Source: Microbacterium paraoxydans (GTDB taxonomy: Bacteria; Actinomycetota; Actinomycetes; Actinomycetales; Microbacteriaceae). From it: 64,000 nucleotides of DNA. A program made the position numbers and the translations under genes. The DNA is taken from positions 2,046,001-2,110,000 of the forward strand of contig NZ_LT629770.1 in assembly GCF_900105335.1 (NCBI RefSeq), read 5' to 3'. The notes beneath the pieces were generated by a model that searched no databases, was not told the origin of the DNA, and saw nothing but the letters and a program-made list of their open reading frames with translations. This document shows, piece after piece, positions 44,016 to 53,059 of the stretch (its first letter is position 1; each line of letters starts with the position of its first letter).

Positions 44016-45242
44016 TCAGGTGCGGGAGTCCTGCTTCGGCACGACCACCTGCTTGACGATGATGAGGATCGAGGCGGTGACGGGCACGGCCACGAGGGCG
44101 CCGAGCAGCCCGAGGAGCGTGCCGCCGGCGAGGGCGCCGATGACGACGAGCGAGCCCGGCACGGCCACCGCCTTGTTCATGACCCGGGGGGTGAGCACGT
44201 ACGCCTCGATCTGCATGTAGACGAGGTAGACGGCGGCGAAGATCAGCGCGGCGATCGGGTTCGTGAACAGCGCGAGGATGGTGCCGATCATCCAGAACAG
44301 CACCGAGCCGACGAGCGGGATGAGCGTGACGCAGAAGGCGATCGCGGCCATGAGCGGCGGGAACGGCAAGCCCAGCACGGTGTAGAGGATGAGGGCGAGA
44401 GTCGCGTTGCAGAACGCCAGGACGACCATCCCCATCACATAGCCGCCCACGGAGTCGGTGATCTGCTGGGAGATGTCGCCGGCGCGGCCGCGGTCGCGGG
44501 CCGGGACCAGGCGCAGCAGCCCCTGGCGCATGGCCGGCAGGGTCGCGAGGAAGTACAGCGTCAGCACGAGCACCACGATCGCGCCCGAGATACCGCTCGC
44601 GATGGACGCGCCGACCTGGAGCGCCCCGCCGCCGATCGTCGCGAGATTGCTGAAGTCCGAGAGGAAATCCTCCACTTCCGACACGAGGTCCTGGAACTGG
44701 TCGCCGAACTGGTCGTCGAGGGTGGCGTAGAGGTCGGACTTCGTGAAGTCCTGGATCATGCCGGGAACCGACTTCACGAACCCGGCGATCTGATCCACGA
44801 CGATGGGCACGATCATCCAGAGGACGAGGGCGACGACGACGATGAGGGCGAGGATGGTCACGACGACGGAGAGCGCACGGGAGATGCCGCGACGCTCGAG
44901 GAAGCGGACGGCCGGGTCGAGACCGAGCGCGGCGAACAGGGCGAGAGCGATGTAGATGAGGACGGTGGAGAGGCTGTAGAGCGCGCTGCCGATCACGATC
45001 GCCCCGAGACCGCCGAGGGTCACGAGGAACCCGAAGACGAACGGCCGATCGATCCGCGTCCAGAATGAGCGACTGGGCGTGGTCGGCTCGATCACCACGG
45101 GGACGGACGGCTTCGCGGCGGCGTCTGGCGCCTCCACCGCGGCACCGACCAGCGCGGCGTCGACGGGGGCGGGGACGGAGTCCGGGGCGGGACCGCCCTG
45201 GCCGTCATGCGGAGCGGAGGCCGGCGACTGGTCGTTGCTCAT
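44016..45242 (-). CDS. AI-2E family transporter
   Basis: This 408-residue membrane protein has about eight helices in the AI-2E (DUF20/PerM) pattern, including DQIAGFVKSVPGMIQDF and the conserved FCVTLIPLVGSVLFWMIG. The first 65 residues are a Pro/Ala-rich cytoplasmic extension. The start is the ATG of MSNDQSPAS. Members are now viewed as ion or autoinducer exporters; no quorum-sensing genes are nearby. Confidence 0.88.
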   Translation of the reverse strand: MSNDQSPASAPHDGQGGPAPDSVPAPVDAALVGAAVEAPDAAAKPSVPVVIEPTTPSRSFWTRIDRPFVFGFLVTLGGLGAIVIGSALYSLSTVLIYIALALFAALGLDPAVRFLERRGISRALSVVVTILALIVVVALVLWMIVPIVVDQIAGFVKSVPGMIQDFTKSDLYATLDDQFGDQFQDLVSEVEDFLSDFSNLATIGGGALQVGASIASGISGAIVVLVLTLYFLATLPAMRQGLLRLVPARDRGRAGDISQQITDSVGGYVMGMVVLAFCNATLALILYTVLGLPFPPLMAAIAFCVTLIPLVGSVLFWMIGTILALFTNPIAALIFAAVYLVYMQIEAYVLTPRVMNKAVAVPGSLVVIGALAGGTLLGLLGALVAVPVTASILIIVKQVVVPKQDSRT

Positions 45243-45304
45243 GAGCACACGATAGCGGTGCCCCTCGTCGGAGGCCGGGTGATCCGCGGCTCTAGAGTAG
45301 GGGC

Positions 45305-45604
45305 ATGACTGCCGCTGAGGATCCGAAGGCCGAACTGCTCCGGCTGCGTGCGAGCATCGACAACATCGACGCGGCCCTGATCTTCCTGCTCGCGGAGCGG
45401 TTCCGCGCCACACAGCAGGTGGGACACCTCAAGGCCGAGCACGCGATGCCGCCGTCCGACCCGAACCGCGAGGAGCAGCAGGTCGCTCGGCTCCGCGCGC
45501 TCGCGGAGGACGCCCACCTCGACCCGGAGTTCGCGGAGAAGTGGTTCAACTTCGTCGTGGCCGAGGTCATCCGCCACCACACCGAGGCCGCCGAGGGGCG
45601 CTGA
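45305..45604 (+). CDS. Chorismate mutase (AroQ type)
   Basis: This 99-residue all-helical enzyme converts chorismate to prephenate for Phe and Tyr biosynthesis. The pattern LRASIDNIDAALIFLLAERF...QVGHLKAEH carries the conserved Arg and Lys residues of stand-alone AroQ enzymes. There is no secretion signal. It is divergent from the AI-2E-type gene, with a 62-bp shared upstream region. Confidence 0.9.
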   Translation: MTAAEDPKAELLRLRASIDNIDAALIFLLAERFRATQQVGHLKAEHAMPPSDPNREEQQVARLRALAEDAHLDPEFAEKWFNFVVAEVIRHHTEAAEGR

Positions 45605-45613
45605 GCCCGCGCG

Positions 45614-47320
45614 TCAGGCCCCGCGCTCGGCGAGCAGCCGGTCGCGCACCTCGCGCCGCAGCACCTTGCCGATGAGCGACCGGGGGAGGTCGTCGACGGC
45701 GGTGATCCGGCGCGGCACCTTGTAGGCGGTCAGGTGGGTGCGGCAGAAGTCACGGAGCGCGTCCATGTCCGCCGCCGCGCCCTCGCGGAGCACCACTGCG
45801 GCGGCGACCTCCTCGCCGCCGCTCGCCCGAGGGAGCCCCACGACGGCGGCCGCGACGACGTCGGGGTGGGCCTCCAGCGCGCTCTCCACCTCGCTGGGCG
45901 CGACGTTGAAGCCGCCGGTGATGATGAGCTCCTTGCGGCGGTCGACAATGGTGACGAACCCGTCGGGAGAGACCTCGGCGATGTCGCCGGTGCGGAGCCA
46001 GCCGTTCGGCAACAGGGTCTCGGCCGTCTCGCCGGGGCGCCCCCAGTACCCCTGGAAGACCTGCGGTCCGCGCAGCAGCAGTTCGCCGGGCTCACCCGTG
46101 GGTACGTCGACATCGGGGTCGTCGGGGTCGACGACACGGATCTCCGTGCTCGGGAACGGGACGCCGACGGTACCGGGGCGCCGCGTCGGACCCATCGGGT
46201 TTCCGAGCGCGACGGGGGAGGCCTCGGTCATCCCGTACCCCTCGACCAGCAGTCCCCCGGTGGCCTCCTCCCAGCGTCGCACCGTCGCCACGGGGAGGCT
46301 CATGGCCCCGGAGATCGCGAACCGCACCGTGGAGAGGTCCACCGTTCCGCGTCCGGCCGCGCGGGCCAGCTGATCGTAGATGGGCGGCACCGCGGGGAGG
46401 AAGGTCGGCGGGCTCGTGCGGGCGGCGTCTGTGACCAGGCTCACATCGAAGGCCGGGAACAGCACCACCTTCGCCCCGATGCTCAACGCGAACGTGAGGC
46501 ACAGGGTGAGTCCGTAGGCGTGGAAGAGCGGCAGCACGGCGTAGAACGTCTCCTCGCCGTTGCGGAGTCCGGGCACCCAGGCCCGCCCCTGCATCGCGTT
46601 GGCCCGCAGGTTCGCATGGGTGAGGATGGCGCCCTTGGGGAGCCCGGTCGTCCCGCTCGTGTACTGCAGGACGGCGGTGTCGCCCAGCGACGGCCCGGGG
46701 GTGCGGCGGGGGAGCCGCCGGTGCGACACGAGCTTCTTCCACGGCGTCAGGTGGCGCGCGCGTGGCGTGCTGGTCAGCTTCGCCCGCGATGCCCGGGCCT
46801 TCGGGACGGGGAGTCGCAGCAGGAGGCGCTTCGACAGGGGCATCGCCGCCGTGAGGTCGACGCTCACGATGTGGCCGACCCGGAGATCGTCGGGGAACCC
46901 CGCGACGGTATCGGCGACCTTGTCCCACACGATCGCGACGCGGGCCCCGTGGTCCTCGAACTGATGCCGCAGCTCGCGCGCGGTGTATAGCGGGTTGTGC
47001 TCGACGACGATCGCGCCGAGACGCAGGACCGCGTAGAACGCGACGACGTGCTGCGGGCAGTTCGGCAGCACCAGCGCCACCCGGTCGCCCTTCGTGACCC
47101 CGAGGTGGCGGAGTCCCTCCGCGGCGCGGTCGATCTGCTCGCCGAGCTCCCGATAGCTCGTGACGGCGCCGAAGAACTCGAGGGCGGGGCGACGCGAGTA
47201 CCGCCGGATGCCGGCGGCAAGCATCTGCGGCAGGGTCTGCGTCGGCTCGTCGATGTCGGCCGGCACGCCCTCGGCATAGGAGCGGAGCCAGGGACGGGAA
47301 GACAGCGGCGCGTCGGTCAT
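45614..47320 (-). CDS. Long-chain fatty acid-CoA ligase (AMP-binding)
   Basis: This 568-residue ANL-superfamily enzyme activates fatty acids to acyl-CoA through an acyl-AMP. Motifs include LQYTSGTTGLPKGAIL, EGYGMTEASPV, the hinge region GWLRTGDIAEVSPDGFVTIVDR and the catalytic Lys in SLIGKVLRREV. I used the ATG of MTDAPLSSRPW behind GAGGATGAGGGC; an ATG six codons upstream is possible. It is convergent with the chorismate mutase gene. Confidence 0.92.
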   Translation of the reverse strand: MTDAPLSSRPWLRSYAEGVPADIDEPTQTLPQMLAAGIRRYSRRPALEFFGAVTSYRELGEQIDRAAEGLRHLGVTKGDRVALVLPNCPQHVVAFYAVLRLGAIVVEHNPLYTARELRHQFEDHGARVAIVWDKVADTVAGFPDDLRVGHIVSVDLTAAMPLSKRLLLRLPVPKARASRAKLTSTPRARHLTPWKKLVSHRRLPRRTPGPSLGDTAVLQYTSGTTGLPKGAILTHANLRANAMQGRAWVPGLRNGEETFYAVLPLFHAYGLTLCLTFALSIGAKVVLFPAFDVSLVTDAARTSPPTFLPAVPPIYDQLARAAGRGTVDLSTVRFAISGAMSLPVATVRRWEEATGGLLVEGYGMTEASPVALGNPMGPTRRPGTVGVPFPSTEIRVVDPDDPDVDVPTGEPGELLLRGPQVFQGYWGRPGETAETLLPNGWLRTGDIAEVSPDGFVTIVDRRKELIITGGFNVAPSEVESALEAHPDVVAAAVVGLPRASGGEEVAAAVVLREGAAADMDALRDFCRTHLTAYKVPRRITAVDDLPRSLIGKVLRREVRDRLLAERGA

Positions 47321-47387
47321 GCCCTCATCCTCCGACATGGACCTGTGCTCCGCCTCCCCCTTGCGCTCACCACCGCTCGGCGTGCAG

Positions 47388-47930
47388 TCACCCGTCCGCG
47401 AGTATGCCCATGACGATCGCGTCCACCCATTCGCCGTCCCAGCGCAGCGCCTCCCGGCGCCGGCCCTCGACCATGAACCCGGCCTTCTCGTAGGCGCGCT
47501 GCGCCCGCGGGTTGAACGCGTACACCTCGAGCTCCACGCGGTGCAGTCCTACGGTGTCGAAGGCGTGACGGATGACCGCGCGCGTCGCCTCCGTCCCGTA
47601 TCCGGCGCCGAACCATTGCGGGCCGGCGAGAGCAATGCGGAAACCGGCCGAGCCATTGTCCTCGTCCAGGTCGCTGAGGACCACCTCGCCGATGTGCGCG
47701 CCGTCTTCGCGACGGAGGATCGCCCAATCCGCCCGGTCGTCCCGGTCGTCGAGCGACCGGAGCCAGGTCTCGACGCCCTCGCGGGTGAAGCGCGCGTGGG
47801 TGCCGGTCAACCGCAGCACCTCGGGCTCCTGCAGCGCCGCCCAGGTGCCGTCGAGATGCTCGGGTCCGAGCGGCACGAGGTCCAGTCGCTCGGTGGACAG
47901 AGCGGGGACGGGAGTGAGGGAGAGCGCCAT
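47388..47930 (-). CDS. GNAT family N-acetyltransferase (RimJ/RimL-like)
   Basis: This 180-residue acetyltransferase resembles ribosomal-protein-alanine acetyltransferases. The acetyl-CoA loop region reads GPQWFGAGYGTEATRAVIRHAF, and NPRAQRAYEKAGFMVEGRRRE is the conserved C-terminal part. The start overlaps the SDR stop by one base (TGATG). The substrate is unknown. Confidence 0.88.
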   Translation of the reverse strand: MALSLTPVPALSTERLDLVPLGPEHLDGTWAALQEPEVLRLTGTHARFTREGVETWLRSLDDRDDRADWAILRREDGAHIGEVVLSDLDEDNGSAGFRIALAGPQWFGAGYGTEATRAVIRHAFDTVGLHRVELEVYAFNPRAQRAYEKAGFMVEGRRREALRWDGEWVDAIVMGILADG

Positions 47931-48523
47931 CAGACGGTGAGCACCCGCCCCGTGACGATGCCCTCGACCGCGCGCACGTACGCCTGGCCGACCTCGTCGT
48001 CGGTGACCGGGCGGTGCCCGGGGAAGGTCGAGAAGTACCCGGGGGAGTTCGCCAGCACGTCGGGCGAGACCGCGTTGATGCGGATGCCCCGCGGGGCCTC
48101 GGCTGCCGCCGTGATCACGAACGACTCCAGGGCGCCGTTGGCCATCGCCGCCGCCGCTCCCGACGCGATCGGCTCTCGCGCGAGCACGCCGCTGGTGAGG
48201 GTGAGGGAGCCGCCGTCGGTCACGTGGTCGAGGGCGATCCGCACGACGTCGAGCTGCGCGAGGGTCTTCCCGGTGAAGGCGGACAGATAGTCGTCGCGGT
48301 CGAGATCGGTTAGCGGCTTGAAGGGCACGGAGCCCACGGCGACCACGACGGCGTCGACCGGGCCGACCCGCTCGAAGAGGCTGCGGATGGAGGCGGGGTC
48401 GGTCACGTCCACGCTCTGCTCGCCGGAGCGGGACGCCCGCACGACCTCGTGTCCGCGAACGTCGAGGGTGGCGGCGACGACCCCGCCGATGCTGCCGGTC
48501 GCGCCGATCACGAGTGCCTTCAT
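47930..48523 (-). CDS. Short-chain dehydrogenase/reductase family protein lacking Tyr-Lys pair
   Basis: This 197-residue short SDR has an N-terminal nucleotide loop GATGSIGG and strand VVVAVGSVPFKPL. A Ser in TLTSGV sits where the catalytic Ser is expected. The YxxxK motif is absent: the region reads AAAAMANGALESFV. Small SDR-like proteins of this sort are known in actinobacteria and may bind NAD(P) without classical dehydrogenase activity. It is coupled to the downstream acetyltransferase gene. Confidence 0.82.
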   Translation of the reverse strand: MKALVIGATGSIGGVVAATLDVRGHEVVRASRSGEQSVDVTDPASIRSLFERVGPVDAVVVAVGSVPFKPLTDLDRDDYLSAFTGKTLAQLDVVRIALDHVTDGGSLTLTSGVLAREPIASGAAAAMANGALESFVITAAAEAPRGIRINAVSPDVLANSPGYFSTFPGHRPVTDDEVGQAYVRAVEGIVTGRVLTV

Positions 48524-48627
48524 GCGGATTCCTCTCCCAGGACGGACCGAGGCGACGGGTCGCCGCCCCGCGGGATCGAGTCTCCCATCCCTTCCGGGCG
48601 GGAGAGGACGGATGACGGGCGCGTCCG

Positions 48628-49725
48628 TCAGCGCGGGCTGAACTCGGCGGCCACCACGCGGGTCGCCGCGCCCAGCAGGACGGCGTCGTCGAGCGCGCTC
48701 GGCACCACGGCCGGTCCGAGCGAGGGGTGCGAGGCGGCACGGACCGCGGCGGCCGTCGCGTCCACGAACTCCGGGGAGACGATCCCGTCCGGACCGCTGA
48801 GGACGATCGTGGGCAGGTCGACGGCGGCGGCGATGACCGAGAGCGACGTGCCGAGCCGGGCGCCGGCGGCGGTGAGCACCGTCGCGTGGTCTGCGCCCGG
48901 GGTCTCCAGGCGCCGGGCGATCGCGGGAGCCGCGGCCCACGCATGGACGCAGCCGTCGCGGCCGCACAGGCACAGCTCGCCGGGGTCGCCACCCGCACCG
49001 ACGTGCGCGAGCTCACGGGCGCCGATGGATCGTTCGACCGGGGCGCCGTCGTCGCCGACGACGCGGATCGCGGTGCCGATGCGGGTCCCGAGGCGGACGA
49101 GGAGGAAGTCGGTGCCGACGGCACCGAACCGCTGCTCGGCGTCGGCCACGAGATCAGCGTCGTCGAAGAGGTGCACGGGGGCGTCGAGGATCTCCGCGAG
49201 TCGCGGTCCGAGACCGAGCAGCGCGGAGGAGCCGGTGGGCACACCGATGCCGATCCCGAGCGCGGGCCCGTCGGTGAGGCTGCGCAGTTCCGCGACGAGA
49301 CCGGCGACGGCTTCCGCGGCGTCGGGGGTACGCGGCCGATGGAGGCGATGCGAGAGGCGGCCGTCGGGCGAGGCCAGCGCCCCGATGACCTCACCGGGCA
49401 CGGAGAGGTCGAGCGCGATGACCTGCACGGCCCGCTGGTCGAACTCGAGCATCACGGCGGGCTTTCCCGGCCGGGACTCCTGACTGGGTCCGCTCTCCCG
49501 GATCACGCCGTCGGCGAGCAGATCGCGCACGACGTCGGAGACGGTGGGGCGGGCGAGGCCGGTGAGCCGGGAGAGATCCGCGCGGCTGAGAGCCGACTGC
49601 TCCATGAGCGTGCGCAGGACGAGGGCGCGGTTGCGTTCCCGGATGCCGCGAGCGTGGCCGTTGGACGACGCCTGCGCGGCTCGTGCCCGATCGGCGGGGC
49701 GCTCTAGGATCTGGGGGTAGCGCAT
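48628..49725 (-). CDS. ROK family transcriptional regulator
   Basis: This 365-residue regulator has a winged helix (about 30-85, with SALSRADLSRLTGLARPTVSDVVRDLLADGVI) and a C-terminal sugar-kinase-like ROK domain with the zinc motif CLCGRDGCVHAW. A GGGAGGAG ribosome site precedes the ATG. It is divergent from another ROK regulator, and the AT-rich region between them has a dyad. It probably controls the nearby carbohydrate genes in response to a sugar or sugar phosphate. Confidence 0.9.
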   Translation of the reverse strand: MRYPQILERPADRARAAQASSNGHARGIRERNRALVLRTLMEQSALSRADLSRLTGLARPTVSDVVRDLLADGVIRESGPSQESRPGKPAVMLEFDQRAVQVIALDLSVPGEVIGALASPDGRLSHRLHRPRTPDAAEAVAGLVAELRSLTDGPALGIGIGVPTGSSALLGLGPRLAEILDAPVHLFDDADLVADAEQRFGAVGTDFLLVRLGTRIGTAIRVVGDDGAPVERSIGARELAHVGAGGDPGELCLCGRDGCVHAWAAAPAIARRLETPGADHATVLTAAGARLGTSLSVIAAAVDLPTIVLSGPDGIVSPEFVDATAAAVRAASHPSLGPAVVPSALDDAVLLGAATRVVAAEFSPR

Positions 49726-49758
49726 GATGCTCCTCCCGATCGACGCTCGGGCTGACTA

Positions 49759-49775
49759 AGTTCAATGAATAAACT
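49759..49775. promoter_or_regulatory. Putative operator between two ROK regulator genes
   Basis: AGTTCAATGAATAAACT is a 17-bp dyad with six of eight symmetric pairs in a markedly AT-rich stretch of the 122-bp divergent intergenic region. AGTT...AACT half-sites fit ROK-type (XylR/NagC-like) operators, so it could serve either or both regulators. Confidence 0.5.
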
Positions 49776-49847
49776 AACGGACCGAGCGTACGGAGCGGTA
49801 CGCGCGCTGTCAATCGACGGACCTCGGCCCCGAGAAGGAACTCGCAG

Positions 49848-51011
49848 ATGTTCACCCACGACGACGCGCTGGACACCCAGGCGGCGGTTCGGCGAGCGAA
49901 CCTGCGGCGGGCGCTCCAACTCGTCTTCCAGGCGTCCGGTTCGCAGACGCGCGCAGGGATCGCGCGGGCGACCGGCCTGACAGCGGCGACCGCATCGTCC
50001 CTCGTCGCGGAACTCATCGAGCACCGGCTCATCGCGGAGGGCGAGCAGGCGGTGAGCACGGGGGGCAAACGCGCGACCACGCTCAGCATCGACGCGGAGC
50101 ATCATCTGATCCTCGTGCTCGTCGTGCAGCCGACCAGTGCGTACCTGGCGCTCGTCGCCCTCGACGGCTCCGAGGTCGCCCGCCGCAGCATCGCGTACAC
50201 CGTGCAGACGCGCGACCGGGTCCTGGACGAGACCGTCGCGGAGGTCGTGGCGACCTCCGGGGAACGGCTGCTCGCGGTCGGTGTGCAGGTCCCGGGGACG
50301 ACGGACGGCCGCACGGTGCTGGAGAGCGTGCAGCTGGAGTGGCACGAGGTCCCGCTCGCGGACCGCTTCGAGAGCATCACCGGCGTCCCGGTCCTCCTCG
50401 TCAACGACGTCGACGCCGAGGCCATCGCGGAGGCGGGGCTGGATGCCGCGCCCTCGGGCTACCGGCTGTTCATCCACAGCGGAGGCGGCATCGGCGCCGC
50501 CGTCACCCTCGACGGCGAGCTCGCGCCGGGGCCCCGTGATCGGGCCGGGGAGATCGGTCACGTGCAGGTCGTCTTCGGCGATGCCGCGCGTCCCTGTCGT
50601 TGCGGCCGTCGCGGCTGCCTGGAGTCGGCGGCTGCGATGGGACCGATGCTGGGGGAGGAGTTCTCGGACGCGCTGGACGTGCCGGCCGTCCGCGCTCTCG
50701 TCTCCCGTGCGGATCAGGCACTGATCGACGATGGGGCCCGCGCGTTGGCCCGCGCCATCAAACTCATCGGGGCGCTGCTCGATCCCATCGAGGTCGTCAT
50801 CGGCGGTCCTGCGACGGAGCTCGGCCCCCGGTTCCTGGAGCGGGTCCGCGCCGAGAGCGGCTATCCCGCCCGCGGCACCGCCGACGTCCCCATCCGATAT
50901 GCCGATCCGCGTGTCACCCCGTCCGCGGGTACCGCGCAGGCCGCCCTCACCGCCGTCCTCGGCGTGCGGTGGAGTCCCGACCAGCTCCGCGCCGGCGGCC
51001 CCCGCCCCTGA
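49848..51011 (+). CDS. ROK family transcriptional regulator
   Basis: This 387-residue ROK protein has a winged helix at about 15-75 (QTRAGIARATGLTAATASSLVAEL) and a C-terminal ROK domain with GVQVPGTTDGR, IHSGGGIGAAV and the zinc motif CRCGRRGCLESA. The start follows AAGGA. It is convergent with the ABC permease gene and divergent from the other ROK gene. It presumably senses the sugar taken up by that transporter. Confidence 0.9.
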   Translation: MFTHDDALDTQAAVRRANLRRALQLVFQASGSQTRAGIARATGLTAATASSLVAELIEHRLIAEGEQAVSTGGKRATTLSIDAEHHLILVLVVQPTSAYLALVALDGSEVARRSIAYTVQTRDRVLDETVAEVVATSGERLLAVGVQVPGTTDGRTVLESVQLEWHEVPLADRFESITGVPVLLVNDVDAEAIAEAGLDAAPSGYRLFIHSGGGIGAAVTLDGELAPGPRDRAGEIGHVQVVFGDAARPCRCGRRGCLESAAAMGPMLGEEFSDALDVPAVRALVSRADQALIDDGARALARAIKLIGALLDPIEVVIGGPATELGPRFLERVRAESGYPARGTADVPIRYADPRVTPSAGTAQAALTAVLGVRWSPDQLRAGGPRP

Positions 51012-51071
51012 CCTCGCCGTCCCCGACGTTCCGGCTGCACGACCCGGATACGGGTGCACGACCGGACCCGT

Positions 51072-51114
51072 CCGGAACCCCTGCACGCATGCCGCGGTCG
51101 TGCAGGTGTTCCGG
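51072..51114. terminator. Inverted repeat between ROK and permease genes
   Basis: CCGGAACCCCTGCACG (51072-51087) pairs at 15 of 16 positions with 51099-51114 around an 11-nt loop. It lies 14 bp before the permease stop on the other strand. Short GCACGACC copies lie to its left. It is likely a bidirectional terminator. Confidence 0.65.
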
Positions 51115-51127
51115 ACGCGTTACTGGG

Positions 51128-52054
51128 TTACTTCACGCTGCCGGCGGTGAGGCCGCCCACCAGGCGCTTCTCGATGAGCATGAAGAGGATGATGACCGGC
51201 AGGATCGCCACGATCGAGACGCCGAACACGTACTGCCAGCTCGTCTCGTACTGACCGACGAACTTCGTGAGGGCGACCGACAGCGGCTGGTTCTTGTCCG
51301 TCGACAGGATCACCAGCGAAGCGGCGAACTCGTTCCAGCAGGCCACGAACGTGAACACGATCGCGGTGACGATGCCCGGCCAGACGAGCGGGAGGTTGAT
51401 CCGGAACAGGACCGTGAGGCGTCCGGCGCCGTCGATCTGCGCCGCCTCGTCGACCTCCTTCGGGATGCCGGCGAAGAACGAGTGCATGATCCACACGGCG
51501 AACGACAGGTTGAAGGCCGCGTTGATGAAGATCATGGCGGTCCAGGTGTCGCCGAGGCCGAGGACGGTGAACTGCCGGAACAGACCCGACGTGAGCACCG
51601 CCGGCTGCAGCATCTGCGTCACGATCACGAGGAACAGGAACACCATGCGGCCGGGGAAGCGGAACCGGGCCGTGTAGTACGCCGCGGGGAGCGACACGAG
51701 CAGCACCAGGAGCGTCGCGAACACGGAGATGACGATGGTCGAGACGAGGTTGTACGGCAGCGGCGTCTCGGGCGTCGACCACATCGTGAGGTAGTTCTCC
51801 CAGTGCCACTCCACCGGGAGGTAGGTCGGGTCGACCGAGCGGATCTGCGCCTTCGTCTTCACCGATCCGAAGAACATGATGAGGTACGGCAGCACGAAGA
51901 TCGCGAGCACGAGGAACCCGGCGGCGGTGCGCAGGATCACGCGGGGCAGCGACACCTGATCCGCGGTGTAGCGGCGCCGGCGGCCGGGGATGGGCGGGGT
52001 GCGTCGTCCGCGGGAGTCGGCGGTGGTCACGAGGGCGGTCTCGGTCACGGTCAT
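51128..52054 (-). CDS. Carbohydrate ABC transporter permease (MalG-like)
   Basis: This 308-residue inner-membrane permease of the CUT1 family has six helices. The EAA coupling loop reads GIPKEVDEAAQIDGAGRLTVLFRI. The first 35 residues are cytoplasmic and basic. The start is the ATG at 52054 behind GGAGGTCTGATC. It stops with TAA. It follows the partner permease gene after two bases. Confidence 0.92.
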   Translation of the reverse strand: MTVTETALVTTADSRGRRTPPIPGRRRRYTADQVSLPRVILRTAAGFLVLAIFVLPYLIMFFGSVKTKAQIRSVDPTYLPVEWHWENYLTMWSTPETPLPYNLVSTIVISVFATLLVLLVSLPAAYYTARFRFPGRMVFLFLVIVTQMLQPAVLTSGLFRQFTVLGLGDTWTAMIFINAAFNLSFAVWIMHSFFAGIPKEVDEAAQIDGAGRLTVLFRINLPLVWPGIVTAIVFTFVACWNEFAASLVILSTDKNQPLSVALTKFVGQYETSWQYVFGVSIVAILPVIILFMLIEKRLVGGLTAGSVK

Positions 52055-52056
52055 GA

Positions 52057-53028
52057 TCAGACCTCCTTCATGGGCTTGACGATCTTGACGTAGGCCGCGA
52101 CGATCGCGATCACGATGAGGAAGGCCACGACCGACAGGGCGCTCGCGACGTCGACCTTCTTCTGCAGCTCGATGTACTTGAAGATGAGCGTCATGATCGT
52201 GTCGGCGCCGTAGCCCGGGATCGACCCGGTCATCACCTTGAGGATCGGCAGCGAGTTGAAGACGTTGATGATGTTGATGAGGATCGCCACGGCGAGGGCG
52301 CTGCGCAGCTGCGGCAGGACGATCGACCAGTAGGTGCGGGCGGCCCCGGCGCCGTCCATCTTCGCGGCCTCGATCGCGTCGGCGGGGACCGCCTGGAGCC
52401 CGGCGAGGATCGTGTAGGTCGTGAAGGGCAGCGACACGAACACCGCGATGACGATCGACCACGCGAACGCCGTCGTCGGGTTCTTCGTCCAGCCGTAGCC
52501 CACCGCGTCGTCGGAGAGCCCGATGTCGTAGAGGAACTTGTTGAAGACCCCGAAGTACGGCTCGAGGCTGTAGTAGAAGACCATCGTGGTCATCACCACG
52601 GACGCGGCCCACGGCACGATGACCGCCATCCGCACGAGCTGGCGCCCCGGGAACGCCTTGTTGAGGATCTGCGCGAGGCCGAGCGAGATCACGACCGTGA
52701 ACAGCACCACCGACACGACCCAGACGATCGTGCGGACGAAGATCGGCCAGAACTCCGGGAACGTGAAGACGGTCACGAAGTTGTCGAAGCCGACCGAGCC
52801 CTTGTCCAGGCCCGAGAGCGAGATGTCGCGGGTGGAGTTGAAGAACATGACACCGGCGGGGAACAGCACCACGCCGATGATGAGCACCAGCGCGGGGGCG
52901 ATCCACGGCAGCGCTTGGAGGAGGTCCCGCCCGCCGGGGCGACCGCGCACGGCCGTCCCGGCGTCCGGGGTGCGGGGGCGGCCGGTGGCCGCCCCCGCGA
53001 GGTTCGAGGATTCTGTCGTCTGGCTCAT
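52057..53028 (-). CDS. Carbohydrate ABC transporter permease (MalF-like)
   Basis: This 323-residue CUT1 permease has six helices and the EAA loop AGLQAVPADAIEAAKMDGAGAARTYWSI. It starts 31 bp after the binding-protein gene and is followed by the MalG-like gene. No ATPase gene is present, as usual for CUT1 systems that share an MsmK-type ATPase encoded elsewhere. Confidence 0.92.
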   Translation of the reverse strand: MSQTTESSNLAGAATGRPRTPDAGTAVRGRPGGRDLLQALPWIAPALVLIIGVVLFPAGVMFFNSTRDISLSGLDKGSVGFDNFVTVFTFPEFWPIFVRTIVWVVSVVLFTVVISLGLAQILNKAFPGRQLVRMAVIVPWAASVVMTTMVFYYSLEPYFGVFNKFLYDIGLSDDAVGYGWTKNPTTAFAWSIVIAVFVSLPFTTYTILAGLQAVPADAIEAAKMDGAGAARTYWSIVLPQLRSALAVAILINIINVFNSLPILKVMTGSIPGYGADTIMTLIFKYIELQKKVDVASALSVVAFLIVIAIVAAYVKIVKPMKEV

Positions 53029-53059
53029 GGGGGATTCCCGAACCTCTCCGTTCCGCGGG

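Noticed and set aside
44016..45242. Quorum-sensing AI-2 exporter
   Set aside because: The family name is historical; no luxS or AI-2 genes are nearby, and many members have other roles.
49848..51011. Sugar kinase call for the second ROK protein
   Set aside because: It has an N-terminal winged helix and no N-terminal kinase ATP-binding DxGGT segment, so it is a regulator.
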